NCBI GenBank assembly: GCA_951813615.1
Contig: OX638377.1
Coordinates: forward strand, 4,180,599 to 4,244,598
DNA: 64,000 bases
Source: an uncultured Latescibacterota bacterium
GTDB taxonomy: Bacteria > Latescibacterota > UBA2968 > UBA8231
Direction of reading: 5' to 3'
The notes beneath the pieces are model-generated. The model saw only the letters and a program-made list of their open reading frames with translations. It was not told where the DNA came from and made no database searches. Position numbers and translations under genes: made by a program. This document shows, one piece after another, positions 22,447-31,202 of the stretch (position 1 is its first letter; each line of letters starts with the position of its first letter).

Positions 22447-23397
22447 CTAGCGCCCCAACCGCTTCAACACATGTACCCCAATCGCGTCGGCGGCCTCGTC
22501 CCAGAAGGAGGCCAGCTCGCGGGAGGTAGCCGAGCCGTGCTGTTCGCTACAGAAGGAGAACGGCTCCTCCATCAAGCGGACTTGGGATTCCCACTGCGTC
22601 ACTTCGATGGTGGTTTCAATACAGGGCTTGAGGTCGAGGTTGGAGCCAGCGAAGCGGAGCTCGTCGATGCCGATCAGAAGTTGATAGTCGGGGATCACCA
22701 AGGCGTTAGACTCTCGTTCGCGCACGGCCCAGCCAATGGCGTCCAGTTCGGGTAGCCGCCGGACCAGTGCCGGCATGAGGAAGCGCTGGACCTCGCGGAC
22801 CTGTTCGCGCACGAAGGCTTCGTCCTCGGTGTCAAAGAACAAGAAAAGGGGATCAAGCGCCACCTCAAAGGGATTGGTATGGCCGACGACCAAGAAGTGT
22901 AGGAGCTGCTTTTCCTGCTCTTGGGGTGCGCTGCTGGCGACCGCCCATGCGAGGGCTCTGAGGATATAGTCGCGGCTCTGGAAGAAGGGCACCTTGGCCT
23001 TGCGCGCCACCTTTTTGATCCTCTTTTCGAGCAGCACGTTGTTTTCGTTGGCGAGCACACTGCGGCTCTCCTTGGCCAAATAGGCGATTAGCTTGCCAGC
23101 GCGCTCGGGCGCAATGTCTGGTGAGCCCTGCAAAAGCAACACTTCCCAAACATCTGTCTCGGCTTCGCGCTGGGCCATCAGTGAGTCGAGCAGGGTCTGG
23201 AGTCGGGGACGCAACTCTGCTACGAGGACGCCGCTTTCTTGCGCGATCCTATTTAGGAGGTCGTGCGAATAGCTGGCCTGTTGCGCGAGTTGCTCTTGCA
23301 GGGTGGCATAGAGTATGCGACGCAGCGCTGCGTCCCCTTGATCCGCTAGAGTCAAACCAGCGGTGGCCAGCAATAAGGCGATAGCTAGGGCAATCAC
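22447..23397 (-). CDS. Exported protein of unknown function
   Basis: The 316-residue protein opens with a signal peptide or membrane anchor (MIALAIALLLATAGLTLADQ). The remainder is soluble, rich in helices and charged residues, with long Glu/Arg/Leu stretches at about 25-80 that could form coiled coil, then a mixed alpha-beta part (FEVALDPLFLFFDTEDEAF, ALVIPDYQLLIGIDELRF). Four Cys occur only in the last third. The ATG overlaps the stop of the upstream GNAT gene (ATGA), so both are made from one transcript. I do not recognise the family. Confidence 0.7.
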   Translation of the reverse strand: MIALAIALLLATAGLTLADQGDAALRRILYATLQEQLAQQASYSHDLLNRIAQESGVLVAELRPRLQTLLDSLMAQREAETDVWEVLLLQGSPDIAPERAGKLIAYLAKESRSVLANENNVLLEKRIKKVARKAKVPFFQSRDYILRALAWAVASSAPQEQEKQLLHFLVVGHTNPFEVALDPLFLFFDTEDEAFVREQVREVQRFLMPALVRRLPELDAIGWAVRERESNALVIPDYQLLIGIDELRFAGSNLDLKPCIETTIEVTQWESQVRLMEEPFSFCSEQHGSATSRELASFWDEAADAIGVHVLKRLGR

Positions 23398-23960
23398 AGG
23401 TCAATCCAGTAACGCAACTTCTCAATGAGCTGCGCGGGTTTGCGACCCTCGGCGCGAAATGTTTGGCTGGGCATGACCATCGCGCTCTCGAATTGGCCGC
23501 CGTTGTGCTCGATGATTTTGCGCGAGCCAATGTTGTCCGAGTCGCAGGTGACCAGTACGCGGCGTAGCCCGATTTCCCGCGATACCACCAGCGTCAGAGC
23601 GAGGATGGCCTTGCCATAGCCACGGCACCGCCGAGAGGGTCGGATGCTGTAGCCAATGTGCCCTCCGTAGGTGAGCAAATACGGGGTACTGAGCTCGGGC
23701 CTTATGGAGGTTTGGCCGATGTACTCGCCATCGTGTACAAGCCAGAGCACTCGGTCCGGGTACCGCAACCTCAAACGCGTCGCGTCGGCGAGGGCCTTGA
23801 GGTCGCGCACGAATTGCGGGAACTGATCGGCTAGGGAGTCGCTGTCGTAGCCGAGAGATCGGGCGTACGTCGAGTCGAAACGACCTTCGGCTAAAAACTC
23901 GGCCGCGCCCTCTAGGAAGCTATCCCGGTATAGGACGGAGGGCGTGGTGAGGGATTCCAT
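23394..23960 (-). CDS. GNAT-family acetyltransferase (COG3981-like)
   Basis: The 188-residue protein has a GNAT fold: LWLVHDGEYIGQTSIRPEL (strands 2-4), HIGYSIRPSRRCRGYGKAIL with the acetyl-CoA pyrophosphate loop R-R-C-R-G-Y-G-K at about 130, then LVTCDSDNIGSRKIIEHNGG, the common D-N-x-x-S-x-x-x-I-x-x-x-G-G pattern. Enzymes of this branch acetylate amines on small molecules, amino acids or protein N-termini. It is the first gene of a two-gene unit with the exported protein downstream. The substrate is unknown. Confidence 0.88.
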   Translation of the reverse strand: MESLTTPSVLYRDSFLEGAAEFLAEGRFDSTYARSLGYDSDSLADQFPQFVRDLKALADATRLRLRYPDRVLWLVHDGEYIGQTSIRPELSTPYLLTYGGHIGYSIRPSRRCRGYGKAILALTLVVSREIGLRRVLVTCDSDNIGSRKIIEHNGGQFESAMVMPSQTFRAEGRKPAQLIEKLRYWIDL

Positions 23961-24175
23961 GGGTTGGATATAACATGGTGGGCAGGATTGTGGGGTGGGG
24001 GCAAGGTAGGGCGTGGAGGATAGACCGTCAACTTGGCGCGGCGCACTTGCCCATTTGCAGGCGTATGTCTTAATAATTGCCTAATATATTAAATACCCCC
24101 TTGGGGAGGAGTCGGTGCGCCGGTAGAGCGGTATATTTAGGTAATGAGAGCTGTTATACAACGAAACGAACAACC

Positions 24176-25753
24176 ATGAGCAAAATCATCCAACTCGACG
24201 ATATCTCAGTCGACTCGATTCTCCGCAACATAGCACCAGCCAGACTCTACGAAGAAGCGCTGCGCCACGAGCGCGGATCCACCATTTCCGACCAAGGCGC
24301 GCTCGTGGTTTCCTCGGGCAACAAAACCGGGCGCAGCCCCAGCGACAAGCGCATCGTCTTCGACTTACAAAGCAGTGCCGACATCTGGTGGGGCGCAGTC
24401 AATATCAAGCTCCAAGAGCACACCTTTATGATCAATCTGGAGCGCGCCATCGACTATCTCAACACCTGCGAGCAGTTATACGTGGTCGATGGATTCGCCG
24501 GCTGGGATCCTCAACATCGGCTCAAAATCCGCGTGATTTGCTCCCGCGCATATCACGCGCTCTTCATGCACAACATGCTCATCCGCCCGTCCGAGGCCGA
24601 ACTGGCCCAATTCGGGACGCCGGATTTTACCATCTACAACGCCGGCCGCTTTCCGGCCAACCGCTACACTTCGGAGATGACCTCCACGACCAGCATCGAC
24701 CTGAGCTTCGAGCGCAAGAAAATGGTGATTTTGGGAACCGAGTACGCGGGCGAAATGAAAAAGGGCGTGTTCACGGTGATGAACTTTCTCATGCCCCAAG
24801 CCGGCCTGCTGCCCATGCACTGTTCGGCCAATGCGGGAACCAACGGCGACACCGCGCTGTTCTTTGGTTTGTCGGGCACGGGCAAGACCACGCTCTCGAC
24901 GGATCCGCAGCGGCGATTGATCGGCGACGACGAACACGTCTGGAGCGCGGAGGGGATCTCCAACATTGAAGGCGGCTGCTATGCCAAGTGCATTGACTTG
25001 ACCCCAGAGCAAGAGCCGGAGATCTTTCGCGCCATTCGCTTCGGCACGGTCTTGGAAAACGTCGTCTGCGACGAGGAGAGCCGCCGAGTCGATTACGCCG
25101 ACGACGCGATCACCGAAAACACCCGCGCGGCCTATCCCATCGACTACATCCCCAACGCGATGATCCCCTGCACCGGTCGCCATCCTCGCGACATCATCTT
25201 CCTCACCTGCGATGCCTTCGGCGTGCTACCGCCGGTCAGCCGCCTGACGCCCGACCAAGCCATGTATCACTTTATGAGCGGGTACACGGCCAAAGTCGCC
25301 GGCACCGAGGTGGGCGTCACCGAGCCAGAGGCCACGTTTTCGGCTTGCTTTGGCGCGGCCTTTATGGTCTGGCATCCGAACAAGTACGCCGCCATGCTAG
25401 CCGACAAGATTCGCGCCCACAACGCGCAGGTCTGGCTGGTCAACACGGGCTGGACGGGCGGGCCGTACGGCGTGGGCTCGCGCCTTTCGCTCCAGCACAC
25501 TCGGGCGATTATCAGCGCAATTCACGCCGGAGCCCTTGCCGACGCGCCCACAGAGCGAGACCCGCGCTTCGGCTTTGACGTAGTGTGCGCGTGTCCGGAC
25601 GTGCCCAACGCGCAGATGGTGCCTCGGCAAACTTGGGCCGACGGCGCGGCCTACGACGAGCGCGCTGGCCAACTCGCCGAGTTGTTCAAGGCGAACTTCG
25701 CCGCCCTTGCGGACGGGGTTTCGGCGTCCGTAAAGCAAGCGGGACCAGCGTGA
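24176..25753 (+). CDS. pckA: Phosphoenolpyruvate carboxykinase (ATP)
   Basis: ATG 24176 gives 525 residues, normal for ATP-type PEPCK; upstream in-frame codons overlap an AT-rich leader and are not convincing. The kinase P-loop GLSGTGKTTLSTDP is at about 240, preceded by GTEYAGEMKKGVFTVMNFLMP and followed by LIGDDEHVW (metal Asp) and EGGCYAK. FTNRTA-like sugar/ATP residues are represented by ENTRAAYPIDYI, and NTGWTGGPYGVG lies near the end. The enzyme interconverts oxaloacetate and PEP, the gateway to gluconeogenesis in the cytoplasm. That suits growth on lactate, acetate or sugar-acid products made by neighbouring pathways. The next gene, ahcY, follows after 48 bases. Confidence 0.97.
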   Translation: MSKIIQLDDISVDSILRNIAPARLYEEALRHERGSTISDQGALVVSSGNKTGRSPSDKRIVFDLQSSADIWWGAVNIKLQEHTFMINLERAIDYLNTCEQLYVVDGFAGWDPQHRLKIRVICSRAYHALFMHNMLIRPSEAELAQFGTPDFTIYNAGRFPANRYTSEMTSTTSIDLSFERKKMVILGTEYAGEMKKGVFTVMNFLMPQAGLLPMHCSANAGTNGDTALFFGLSGTGKTTLSTDPQRRLIGDDEHVWSAEGISNIEGGCYAKCIDLTPEQEPEIFRAIRFGTVLENVVCDEESRRVDYADDAITENTRAAYPIDYIPNAMIPCTGRHPRDIIFLTCDAFGVLPPVSRLTPDQAMYHFMSGYTAKVAGTEVGVTEPEATFSACFGAAFMVWHPNKYAAMLADKIRAHNAQVWLVNTGWTGGPYGVGSRLSLQHTRAIISAIHAGALADAPTERDPRFGFDVVCACPDVPNAQMVPRQTWADGAAYDERAGQLAELFKANFAALADGVSASVKQAGPA

Positions 25754-25801
25754 GAAATTTTCCACATAACAAAACTACTCATCACCCATAAGGAGAAATC
25801 A

Positions 25802-27124
25802 ATGGAAATTGCGGCACAAAAGACCGCTGACCTAGACTACAAGGTCGCCGACCTATCGCTGGCCGAATGGGGCCGACAGGAAATCATTCTCGCCGAGCAA
25901 GAGATGCCTGGGCTGATGGCTCTGCGCGAAGAGTACGGGGCCGCCCAACCACTCGCGGGTGCGCGGATCGCCGGCTCCTTGCACGCGACAATTCAGACCG
26001 CGGTGCTCATCGAGACGCTCACCGCGCTCGGAGCGCAAGTGCGCTGGTGCTCGTGTAACATCTTCTCGACCCAAGACCACGCGGCCGCGGCCCTCGCCAC
26101 CACCGGCATCCCGATCTTCGCTTGGAAGGGCGAGACCGAGGACGAGTACTGGTGGTGTACCGAGCAAACCCTGCGCTGGCCCGACGGCGCTGGCCCCAAC
26201 CTGATTCTCGACGACGGTGGCGACCTGACCAAGTGGATCCACGAGAAGCACCCAGAGCTTTTGCCAGGTCTCCGCGGCATCTCCGAGGAGACAACCACCG
26301 GCGTCCATCACCTCTACCAGATGCTCGAAGTCGGGACGCTCGCCGTGCCAGCGATCAACGTCAACGACAGCGTCACCAAGTCGAAGTTCGACAACCTCTA
26401 CGGCTGCCGCGAGTCGCTGGCCGATGGCATCAAGCGCGCTACCGACATAATGATCGCCGGCAAGGTCGTAGTGGTCGCTGGTTACGGCGATGTCGGCAAG
26501 GGATGCGCCGACGCCATGCGCGGCTTGGGAGCGCGGGTGATCGTCACCGAGATCGATCCGATCTGCGCGTTGCAGGCGGCGATGGAAGGGTACGAGGTCA
26601 AGAAGATGGACGACGCCATTGCCGAGGGCGATATCTTCGTTACGGCGACCGGGTGCCGCGATATCATTCGCATCGACCAAATGGAGCGGATGAAGGACGG
26701 GGCCATCATCTGCAACATCGGCCACTTCGACATCGAAATTCAAGTAGCCGAACTCGTGGGCTATCACGGCATTGAGCGCGTTGAGATCAAACCACAAGTC
26801 GATAAGTTCACCTTTCCCGATGGGCGCAGCGTCATCCTGTTGGCCGAGGGCCGCCTAGTCAATCTCGGCTGCGCCACCGGGCATCCTTCTTTTGTCATGT
26901 CCAATTCGTTTACCAACCAAGTCTTGGCGCAGATTGAGTTGCACACCCGTCACGAGCAGTACCCAGTCGGCGTGTACATGTTGCCCAAGCACCTCGACGA
27001 GAAGGTGGCGCGTCTCCACCTGCAAAAGCTGGGCGTCGAAATCGACGAATTAGACGCCGACCAAGCCTCGTACTTGGGTATCCCAGTGGAAGGTCCCTAC
27101 AAGCCGGAGCACTACCGCTACTAG
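25802..27124 (+). CDS. ahcY: Adenosylhomocysteinase (S-adenosylhomocysteine hydrolase)
   Basis: The 440-residue enzyme has AAGGAG before ATG 25802. It starts with DYKVADLSLAEWGRQEI, then CSCNIFSTQDHAAAAL, KGETEDEYWW, NVNDSVTKSKFDNLYGCRESL (catalytic Lys and Asp), the NAD site VVAGYGDVGKGCADAM and the C-terminal KPEHYRY end that completes the neighbour's active site. It hydrolyses S-adenosylhomocysteine to adenosine and homocysteine and keeps SAM-dependent methylation running. The 48-base gap before it is too short for an SAH riboswitch. mnmA follows after 6 bases, so pckA-ahcY-mnmA may be one operon. Confidence 0.97.
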   Translation: MEIAAQKTADLDYKVADLSLAEWGRQEIILAEQEMPGLMALREEYGAAQPLAGARIAGSLHATIQTAVLIETLTALGAQVRWCSCNIFSTQDHAAAALATTGIPIFAWKGETEDEYWWCTEQTLRWPDGAGPNLILDDGGDLTKWIHEKHPELLPGLRGISEETTTGVHHLYQMLEVGTLAVPAINVNDSVTKSKFDNLYGCRESLADGIKRATDIMIAGKVVVVAGYGDVGKGCADAMRGLGARVIVTEIDPICALQAAMEGYEVKKMDDAIAEGDIFVTATGCRDIIRIDQMERMKDGAIICNIGHFDIEIQVAELVGYHGIERVEIKPQVDKFTFPDGRSVILLAEGRLVNLGCATGHPSFVMSNSFTNQVLAQIELHTRHEQYPVGVYMLPKHLDEKVARLHLQKLGVEIDELDADQASYLGIPVEGPYKPEHYRY

Positions 27125-27130
27125 CATCCC

Positions 27131-28183
27131 ATGAACGTCGCCGTCCTGCTCTCTGGTGGGGTCGATAGCTCGTTGGCCCTCGCATTGCTCCAGCGCGAAA
27201 AGCGGCTCACCCTCAAAGCCTACTACCTCAAAATCTGGCTAGAGGACGAGCTGTTTTCGCTCGGCGACTGCCCGTGGGAAACGGATTTGACCTACGCCCG
27301 CGCCACCTGCGAACAACTCGGGGTGCCGCTCGAAGTCGTGCCGCTGCAAAGCGAGTACCGCGACCACATCGTCGAGTACGCGTTGGCCGAGCTGCGCTTG
27401 GGGCGCACGCCCAGCCCAGACATCTGGTGCAACCAGCGCGTCAAGTTCGGAGCCTTTTATCAGCGGGTAGCCAACGAGTGCGAGCAAATTGCCTCCGGGC
27501 ACTACGCCCGCATCGAGGAAAACGCGAGCGGTTATCAACTCCGGCGCGCCGCCGATCCAGTCAAGGACCAGACCTATTTCCTCTCCAACTTGAGCCAAGC
27601 GCAACTCGCTCGGCTCTGCTTGCCCATTGGCCACCTGCCCAAGCACCAAGTGCGCGCACTCGCTGCGGAATTCGATCTGCCGGCCAAAGACCGCCCCGAC
27701 AGCCAAGGCATGTGCTTCTTGGGCAAGATCAACTACCGGGACTTCGTCCGCTTCCATTTGGGAGAGGCCCAAGGCGACATCGTCGAGCAGGCGAGTGGAA
27801 AAAAGAAGGGCGAGCATCCCGGCTATTGGTTCTACACCATCGGCCAGCGGCATGGCCTGCAACTCGGCGGCGGTCCCTGGTATGTGACTGACAAAGACGT
27901 CGCCAACAACATCTTGTACATCGCCCACGGCAGCGCACCGACGCGAGCCGGACGCCGCGAACTGATCGCCGAACAAATCCATTGGATCGCCGACACACCG
28001 TCGCAAGGCGCACTCCACGTCAAGCTGAGGCATGGGCCGGCTCTGATCCCCTGTCAGGTGCAGACACTCGCGCCGGATCGCGCCCACATTGCCTTATCCA
28101 CGCCCGACCCCGGCATTGCTCCAGGCCAGCACGCCGTGTTCTACGACGGTGAAATTTGCCTCGGCGGCGGCATCATCGCCTAG
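27131..28183 (+). CDS. mnmA: tRNA-specific 2-thiouridylase MnmA
   Basis: The 350-residue protein thiolates U34 of tRNA-Lys, Glu and Gln in the cytoplasm. The PP-loop ATP motif LLSGGVDSS lies at residues 6-14. The first catalytic Cys is in TPSPDIWCNQRVKFG at about 101, and the second in DSQGMCFLGK at about 199, within the motif that usually reads D-S-T-G-I-C-F-I. GYWFYTIGQRHGLQLGG and a C-terminal beta-barrel domain ending in LGGGIIA complete the fold. The sequence belongs to the branch with a shortened interdomain insert. The gene sits 6 bases after ahcY, a likely cotranscribed partner. Confidence 0.93.
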   Translation: MNVAVLLSGGVDSSLALALLQREKRLTLKAYYLKIWLEDELFSLGDCPWETDLTYARATCEQLGVPLEVVPLQSEYRDHIVEYALAELRLGRTPSPDIWCNQRVKFGAFYQRVANECEQIASGHYARIEENASGYQLRRAADPVKDQTYFLSNLSQAQLARLCLPIGHLPKHQVRALAAEFDLPAKDRPDSQGMCFLGKINYRDFVRFHLGEAQGDIVEQASGKKKGEHPGYWFYTIGQRHGLQLGGGPWYVTDKDVANNILYIAHGSAPTRAGRRELIAEQIHWIADTPSQGALHVKLRHGPALIPCQVQTLAPDRAHIALSTPDPGIAPGQHAVFYDGEICLGGGIIA

Positions 28184-28533
28184 CTTAGCACGCCTATAAA
28201 CGTCCTTTCACAACTTGTACGGGCGTCCTCCCGCACTACGGCACATCATTATTTTCTTGATGCGCACCCAATAATACCGTATCTCTCTACATTACCCATC
28301 CGAACTATTGGTGCGGCGCTGCATGGTTCGGCTATTCCTGTACGCAAGTTAACCAAGCTGCACCAAGCTACAGATTCGATCCCGGCGGAACGACATATCA
28401 GCATATAATCGATTTTTTCCGAGACAATTTTTCTCCACTGGCGGTGTGGTCCCTGCGGCCGCGTTATATCTTCGGTGATCGTCACGGGAGGTTGAGGGCG
28501 CTGGTCGCTATCAACTTACTCTAGGAGGGAGAA
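28184..28533. other. 350-base gap without a supported gene
   Basis: No convincing frame, tRNA or known RNA was seen. A 78-codon minus-strand frame (28249-28485) lacks a ribosome site and family similarity. The gap is less GC-rich than its neighbours, and the last bases carry the strong AGGAGGGAGAA ribosome site of the next gene. No clear promoter or terminator was recognised. Confidence 0.5.
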
Positions 28534-28866
28534 ATGGCACTCAGAATTATCGTTGGCCTGACGGCTCTTGTGGCCATCATTCAGGGCTTGGCAGGTGACC
28601 CCATCGCAGGGGGCATCCTGACGCTCGCGCTAGTCGTCCTAGGCCTAGTGTACGGGGCAATAGCGATCGATGCCGAGGACGCGACAGCCTACTTGGCGGT
28701 CACAATTGCGGTCGGCGCTGCCGCAGGTGCGAACGTGCTGGATCAGGACCTGCTCGACATGCTAGGCGATCGCTTAGACGCCATCGTCGATCAGGCCAGC
28801 ATCGCTCTATACGCCGGCGCCATAACCATACTCATCAGAAGGACCATCAACCGGCTCAAGGGTTAA
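28534..28866 (+). CDS. Small membrane protein of unknown function
   Basis: The 110-residue protein has a near-perfect AGGAGG ribosome site. Three or four hydrophobic segments are visible (about 4-20, 26-46, 52-68 and 89-104). The loop between the last two is acidic (DQDLLDMLGDRLDAIVDQ) and the C-terminus is basic (RRTINRLKG), which would place that end inside. It stands alone between a long gap and two inverted repeats. I do not recognise a family. Its strong translation signal suggests high expression. A holin-like or regulatory membrane role is possible but unsupported. Confidence 0.65.
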   Translation: MALRIIVGLTALVAIIQGLAGDPIAGGILTLALVVLGLVYGAIAIDAEDATAYLAVTIAVGAAAGANVLDQDLLDMLGDRLDAIVDQASIALYAGAITILIRRTINRLKG

Positions 28867-28873
28867 CCATGAC

Positions 28874-28907
28874 AGGCGGACAAGCGGCTGCAAGCGCAAG
28901 TCCGCCT
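28874..28907. terminator. Inverted repeat after the small membrane protein gene
   Basis: AGGCGGAC (28874-28881) and GTCCGCCT (28900-28907) form a perfect 8-bp stem with an 18-base loop that itself contains partly complementary GCGGCTGC/AGCGC sequence. It lies between convergent genes and may end transcription from either side, though no T run is present. Confidence 0.4.
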
Positions 28908-28933
28908 CGATACCCAACCAGCCACGCACGATA

Positions 28934-28965
28934 CGCGTTGCATCTGCGCAAGTAGATGCAACGCG
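28934..28965. terminator. Perfect 12-bp hairpin between convergent genes
   Basis: CGCGTTGCATCT and AGATGCAACGCG are exact reverse complements with an 8-base loop (28946-28953). The hairpin lies 24 bp before the stop of the convergent kinase gene. It has no adjacent T run, so it may be a bidirectional or factor-assisted terminator, or a protein-binding inverted repeat. Confidence 0.45.
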
Positions 28966-28989
28966 GGGAGGCTTGGTGCGTCTGCACCG

Positions 28990-29976
28990 CTAGATGGCTC
29001 GGTATCGCAGCCGACGATCATCCACCTCCCTCGCCACCTCAACCATCACTCTAAGCGCTTCTTGCGAACCCTTCTCGTGCTCATCGGGCTCCTGTTTCAG
29101 GCTCCACGATGAACCCATGATCTTGTCGCAGAAGGCCCCGGCAAACATCCGCTCCTCGTTTTCCCCCAATACATCGCTGAAAACCGCTACCGCTTCAAGC
29201 AAGATTTCCCGCTTCTCCGCCGCGGTCTCGCCAAATCCCATCGCGTTGTTGATAAACCGACCGACGTCCAAACACGAGGCACCGATGACGCCCTTGGGAT
29301 CAATCGCCATCCAGCCGCGGTCTGCGTCAGACAGAATGTTCCAGTGGTGGAGGTCGCCGTGCAACAGTATCTGGGGTTCATCCGATTCCGTCAGGATGCC
29401 CATCATGGACTCCACGCGCGGAATCTGCTCGATATAGCCCCGCGCCCGCTCGGGATCCTCGCAGCTTTTGGCGTCCGCGAATGCACTTCGCATCCAATTC
29501 ATAAAGTGCGGCAGTGTGTGGCCCGACGGCGGCGGAGTCTCGTGTAGCTCCTGGAGGATACGCGCCGCAATCTCACTTTGCTCGCGCGCGTTCCCAACAG
29601 AATCTAGCATCTTACCAGGACGCAGTCGTTCGAGCAGCATGGCGTTGAGCGCTTTGTCGCAGTCTATGAGCCGGTTGATCCCACGGCCTTCGTAGATCGC
29701 CAACGCTTCCATCTCCGCGCTGAAATCGTCGTGCGGGACGCCCACCTTGAGCACGGCCTCTTCTTCATTGCCCAGCTCGACGTAGGCGATATAGTTGACC
29801 TTGATCTCCTCGGTCGGTCGCCCGAGTGTCAGATTCCACTTATCGCAGCACCGCTTGAGAATGGACGGCAGTTCCCCAAGCCAAGCCAAGCCTTCTCTGC
29901 CAAATTCTCGGGTCGCGTATCGCAGGAATCGCTCGGGAAATTTTGGTGCGCCCGAATCGGTTGCATCGGTTGACAT
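28990..29976 (-). CDS. Aminoglycoside/hydroxyurea-type phosphotransferase (APH(6)-like kinase)
   Basis: The 328-residue protein has GAGGGAGA before its ATG. The kinase signature HGDLHHWNIL (catalytic Asp, Asn) is at about 207, followed by WMAIDPKGVIG with the metal-binding Asp. ERFLRYATREFGREGLAWL at the start and the layout fit the APH(6)/hydroxyurea kinase family, members of which phosphorylate streptomycin or hydroxyurea. Whether it protects against an antibiotic or modifies a native metabolite is unknown. Two AAC(3)-like acetyltransferases are in the same window. It stands alone, convergent with the small membrane protein. Confidence 0.85.
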   Translation of the reverse strand: MSTDATDSGAPKFPERFLRYATREFGREGLAWLGELPSILKRCCDKWNLTLGRPTEEIKVNYIAYVELGNEEEAVLKVGVPHDDFSAEMEALAIYEGRGINRLIDCDKALNAMLLERLRPGKMLDSVGNAREQSEIAARILQELHETPPPSGHTLPHFMNWMRSAFADAKSCEDPERARGYIEQIPRVESMMGILTESDEPQILLHGDLHHWNILSDADRGWMAIDPKGVIGASCLDVGRFINNAMGFGETAAEKREILLEAVAVFSDVLGENEERMFAGAFCDKIMGSSWSLKQEPDEHEKGSQEALRVMVEVAREVDDRRLRYRAI

Positions 29977-30082
29977 TTGTCTCCCTCTTACTCAAAGGAT
30001 GTGAGGTCGGCCGCCTACAGGGGTGAGCACCGGGGGTTGTCACGCTTAAAGGCGCAGTGAAGCAAACGGCTTTTCAGGAGCT

Positions 30083-31120
30083 TTACTCAAAAAGGGGATT
30101 TTTCGCCCGGGTTAGCGGCAAGTCCACAGGCCGTTCTTCGAGGATGGATTGGTACGCGCCGCACAGCACCTCCACGCCTCTGGCCGCCGTGGCTATGTCG
30201 CTCTGGGGTGCAGGCCCCCCTTCCAAGGCCGCGAGCAACTGGTCGATGGAGGAGGGGCATTGATGACCGTCCAGGTACTCGTCGAGCGGGCGGGCCCGAC
30301 CGGTCTCGATGACTAAGCCGGCACCTGGGTCGAGGAAAAAATTGGCCCCTTCGAATTCAACGGTCAAGGCATTGCGCGGACCCCGCCGGCCCTCGATGGC
30401 CTGTTTTCCCACTGCCAACACGGCCCAGAAGCGGCCGTAGTCGAGACAGATCTGGCCAAAATTCTCCACATCGGCTTCGACATAGGGTCGCCAGAACTTC
30501 TGCCAGCGCGCTTCCACCCGACGGGGCATGCCCAGCAGGTGCAGGGCGTAGTCGATGGCGTAGCAGCCCATATTGGTCATTTCGCCGCCGCCGGCCGTGG
30601 CCGCTGGATCAAAGCGCTCGGGCCAGGTATCCCGGATCGGGAAGTCGGGGGCAAAGGTCATGCCAAAGGTGTGGTAGTAGCTCACCACCTCGCCGTATAG
30701 TCCGGCCCGCACCTGGTGCAGCAGCTTGTCAAAGGCGGGTTGGAATTTGACCATGGGGACGTCGAAGACAGCGGGCACCTTCGCGGCCCGGATCTGTTCC
30801 TCAATGCATCGGGCGGCGGTGGGATTGTGGCACAGGGGTTTGTTGATCCAGAGTGCCTTGCCGGCCCGAGCGGCCAATTCGACCATCTCGGCTTTGTCGC
30901 AGGGATCGGTCGCCAAGGCCAGAATCTCGACCTGGGCATGGTCCACCACGGCCTCGTAACTGGCGGCGAGGGGCGCTTGCATGGCCCGCTGCAATTCCCC
31001 GGCCCGCTGCGCCTTGGGCTCGTATCCCATCGCCACCCAAGTCCGAGGATGCGCGGCAAACTGCCCGGCGATCCCTGCCCCGTGGGTGCAGCAATTGCCC
31101 AATATACCAACGCCGTACAT
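30083..31120 (-). CDS. Gfo/Idh/MocA-family oxidoreductase
   Basis: The 345-residue protein has GGAGG before its ATG. The N-terminal Rossmann domain starts VGILGNCCTHG and continues LALATDPCDKAEMVELA; the usual catalytic E-K-P is replaced by INKPLCHNP, which keeps Lys. The C-terminal substrate-binding domain includes YYHTFGMTFAPDFPIRDTWPERFDP and GGGEMTNMGCYAIDYALHLLG. Such enzymes oxidise or reduce sugars and inositols with NAD(P). It follows the PhyH gene on the same strand by 82 bases and may be cotranscribed. The substrate is unknown. Confidence 0.88.
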   Translation of the reverse strand: MYGVGILGNCCTHGAGIAGQFAAHPRTWVAMGYEPKAQRAGELQRAMQAPLAASYEAVVDHAQVEILALATDPCDKAEMVELAARAGKALWINKPLCHNPTAARCIEEQIRAAKVPAVFDVPMVKFQPAFDKLLHQVRAGLYGEVVSYYHTFGMTFAPDFPIRDTWPERFDPAATAGGGEMTNMGCYAIDYALHLLGMPRRVEARWQKFWRPYVEADVENFGQICLDYGRFWAVLAVGKQAIEGRRGPRNALTVEFEGANFFLDPGAGLVIETGRARPLDEYLDGHQCPSSIDQLLAALEGGPAPQSDIATAARGVEVLCGAYQSILEERPVDLPLTRAKNPLFE

Positions 31121-31202
31121 GAAGTCCTCCGCGGTCTAGGCAGTGGCCCGACTGGCGCTGTCCACACTCACATCTACCAGCGCGTCAGCAGGTCGGTTTG
31201 CA

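Noticed and set aside
25754..25801. SAH riboswitch before ahcY
   Set aside because: The gap is only 48 bases, too short for the known riboswitch.
25853..26797. 314-codon minus-strand frame
   Set aside because: Antisense to ahcY; a codon shadow typical of GC-rich genes.
27239..28087. 282-codon minus-strand frame
   Set aside because: Antisense to mnmA with no family features.
28249..28485. 78-codon minus-strand frame in the gap after mnmA
   Set aside because: GTG start without a ribosome site and no recognisable family.
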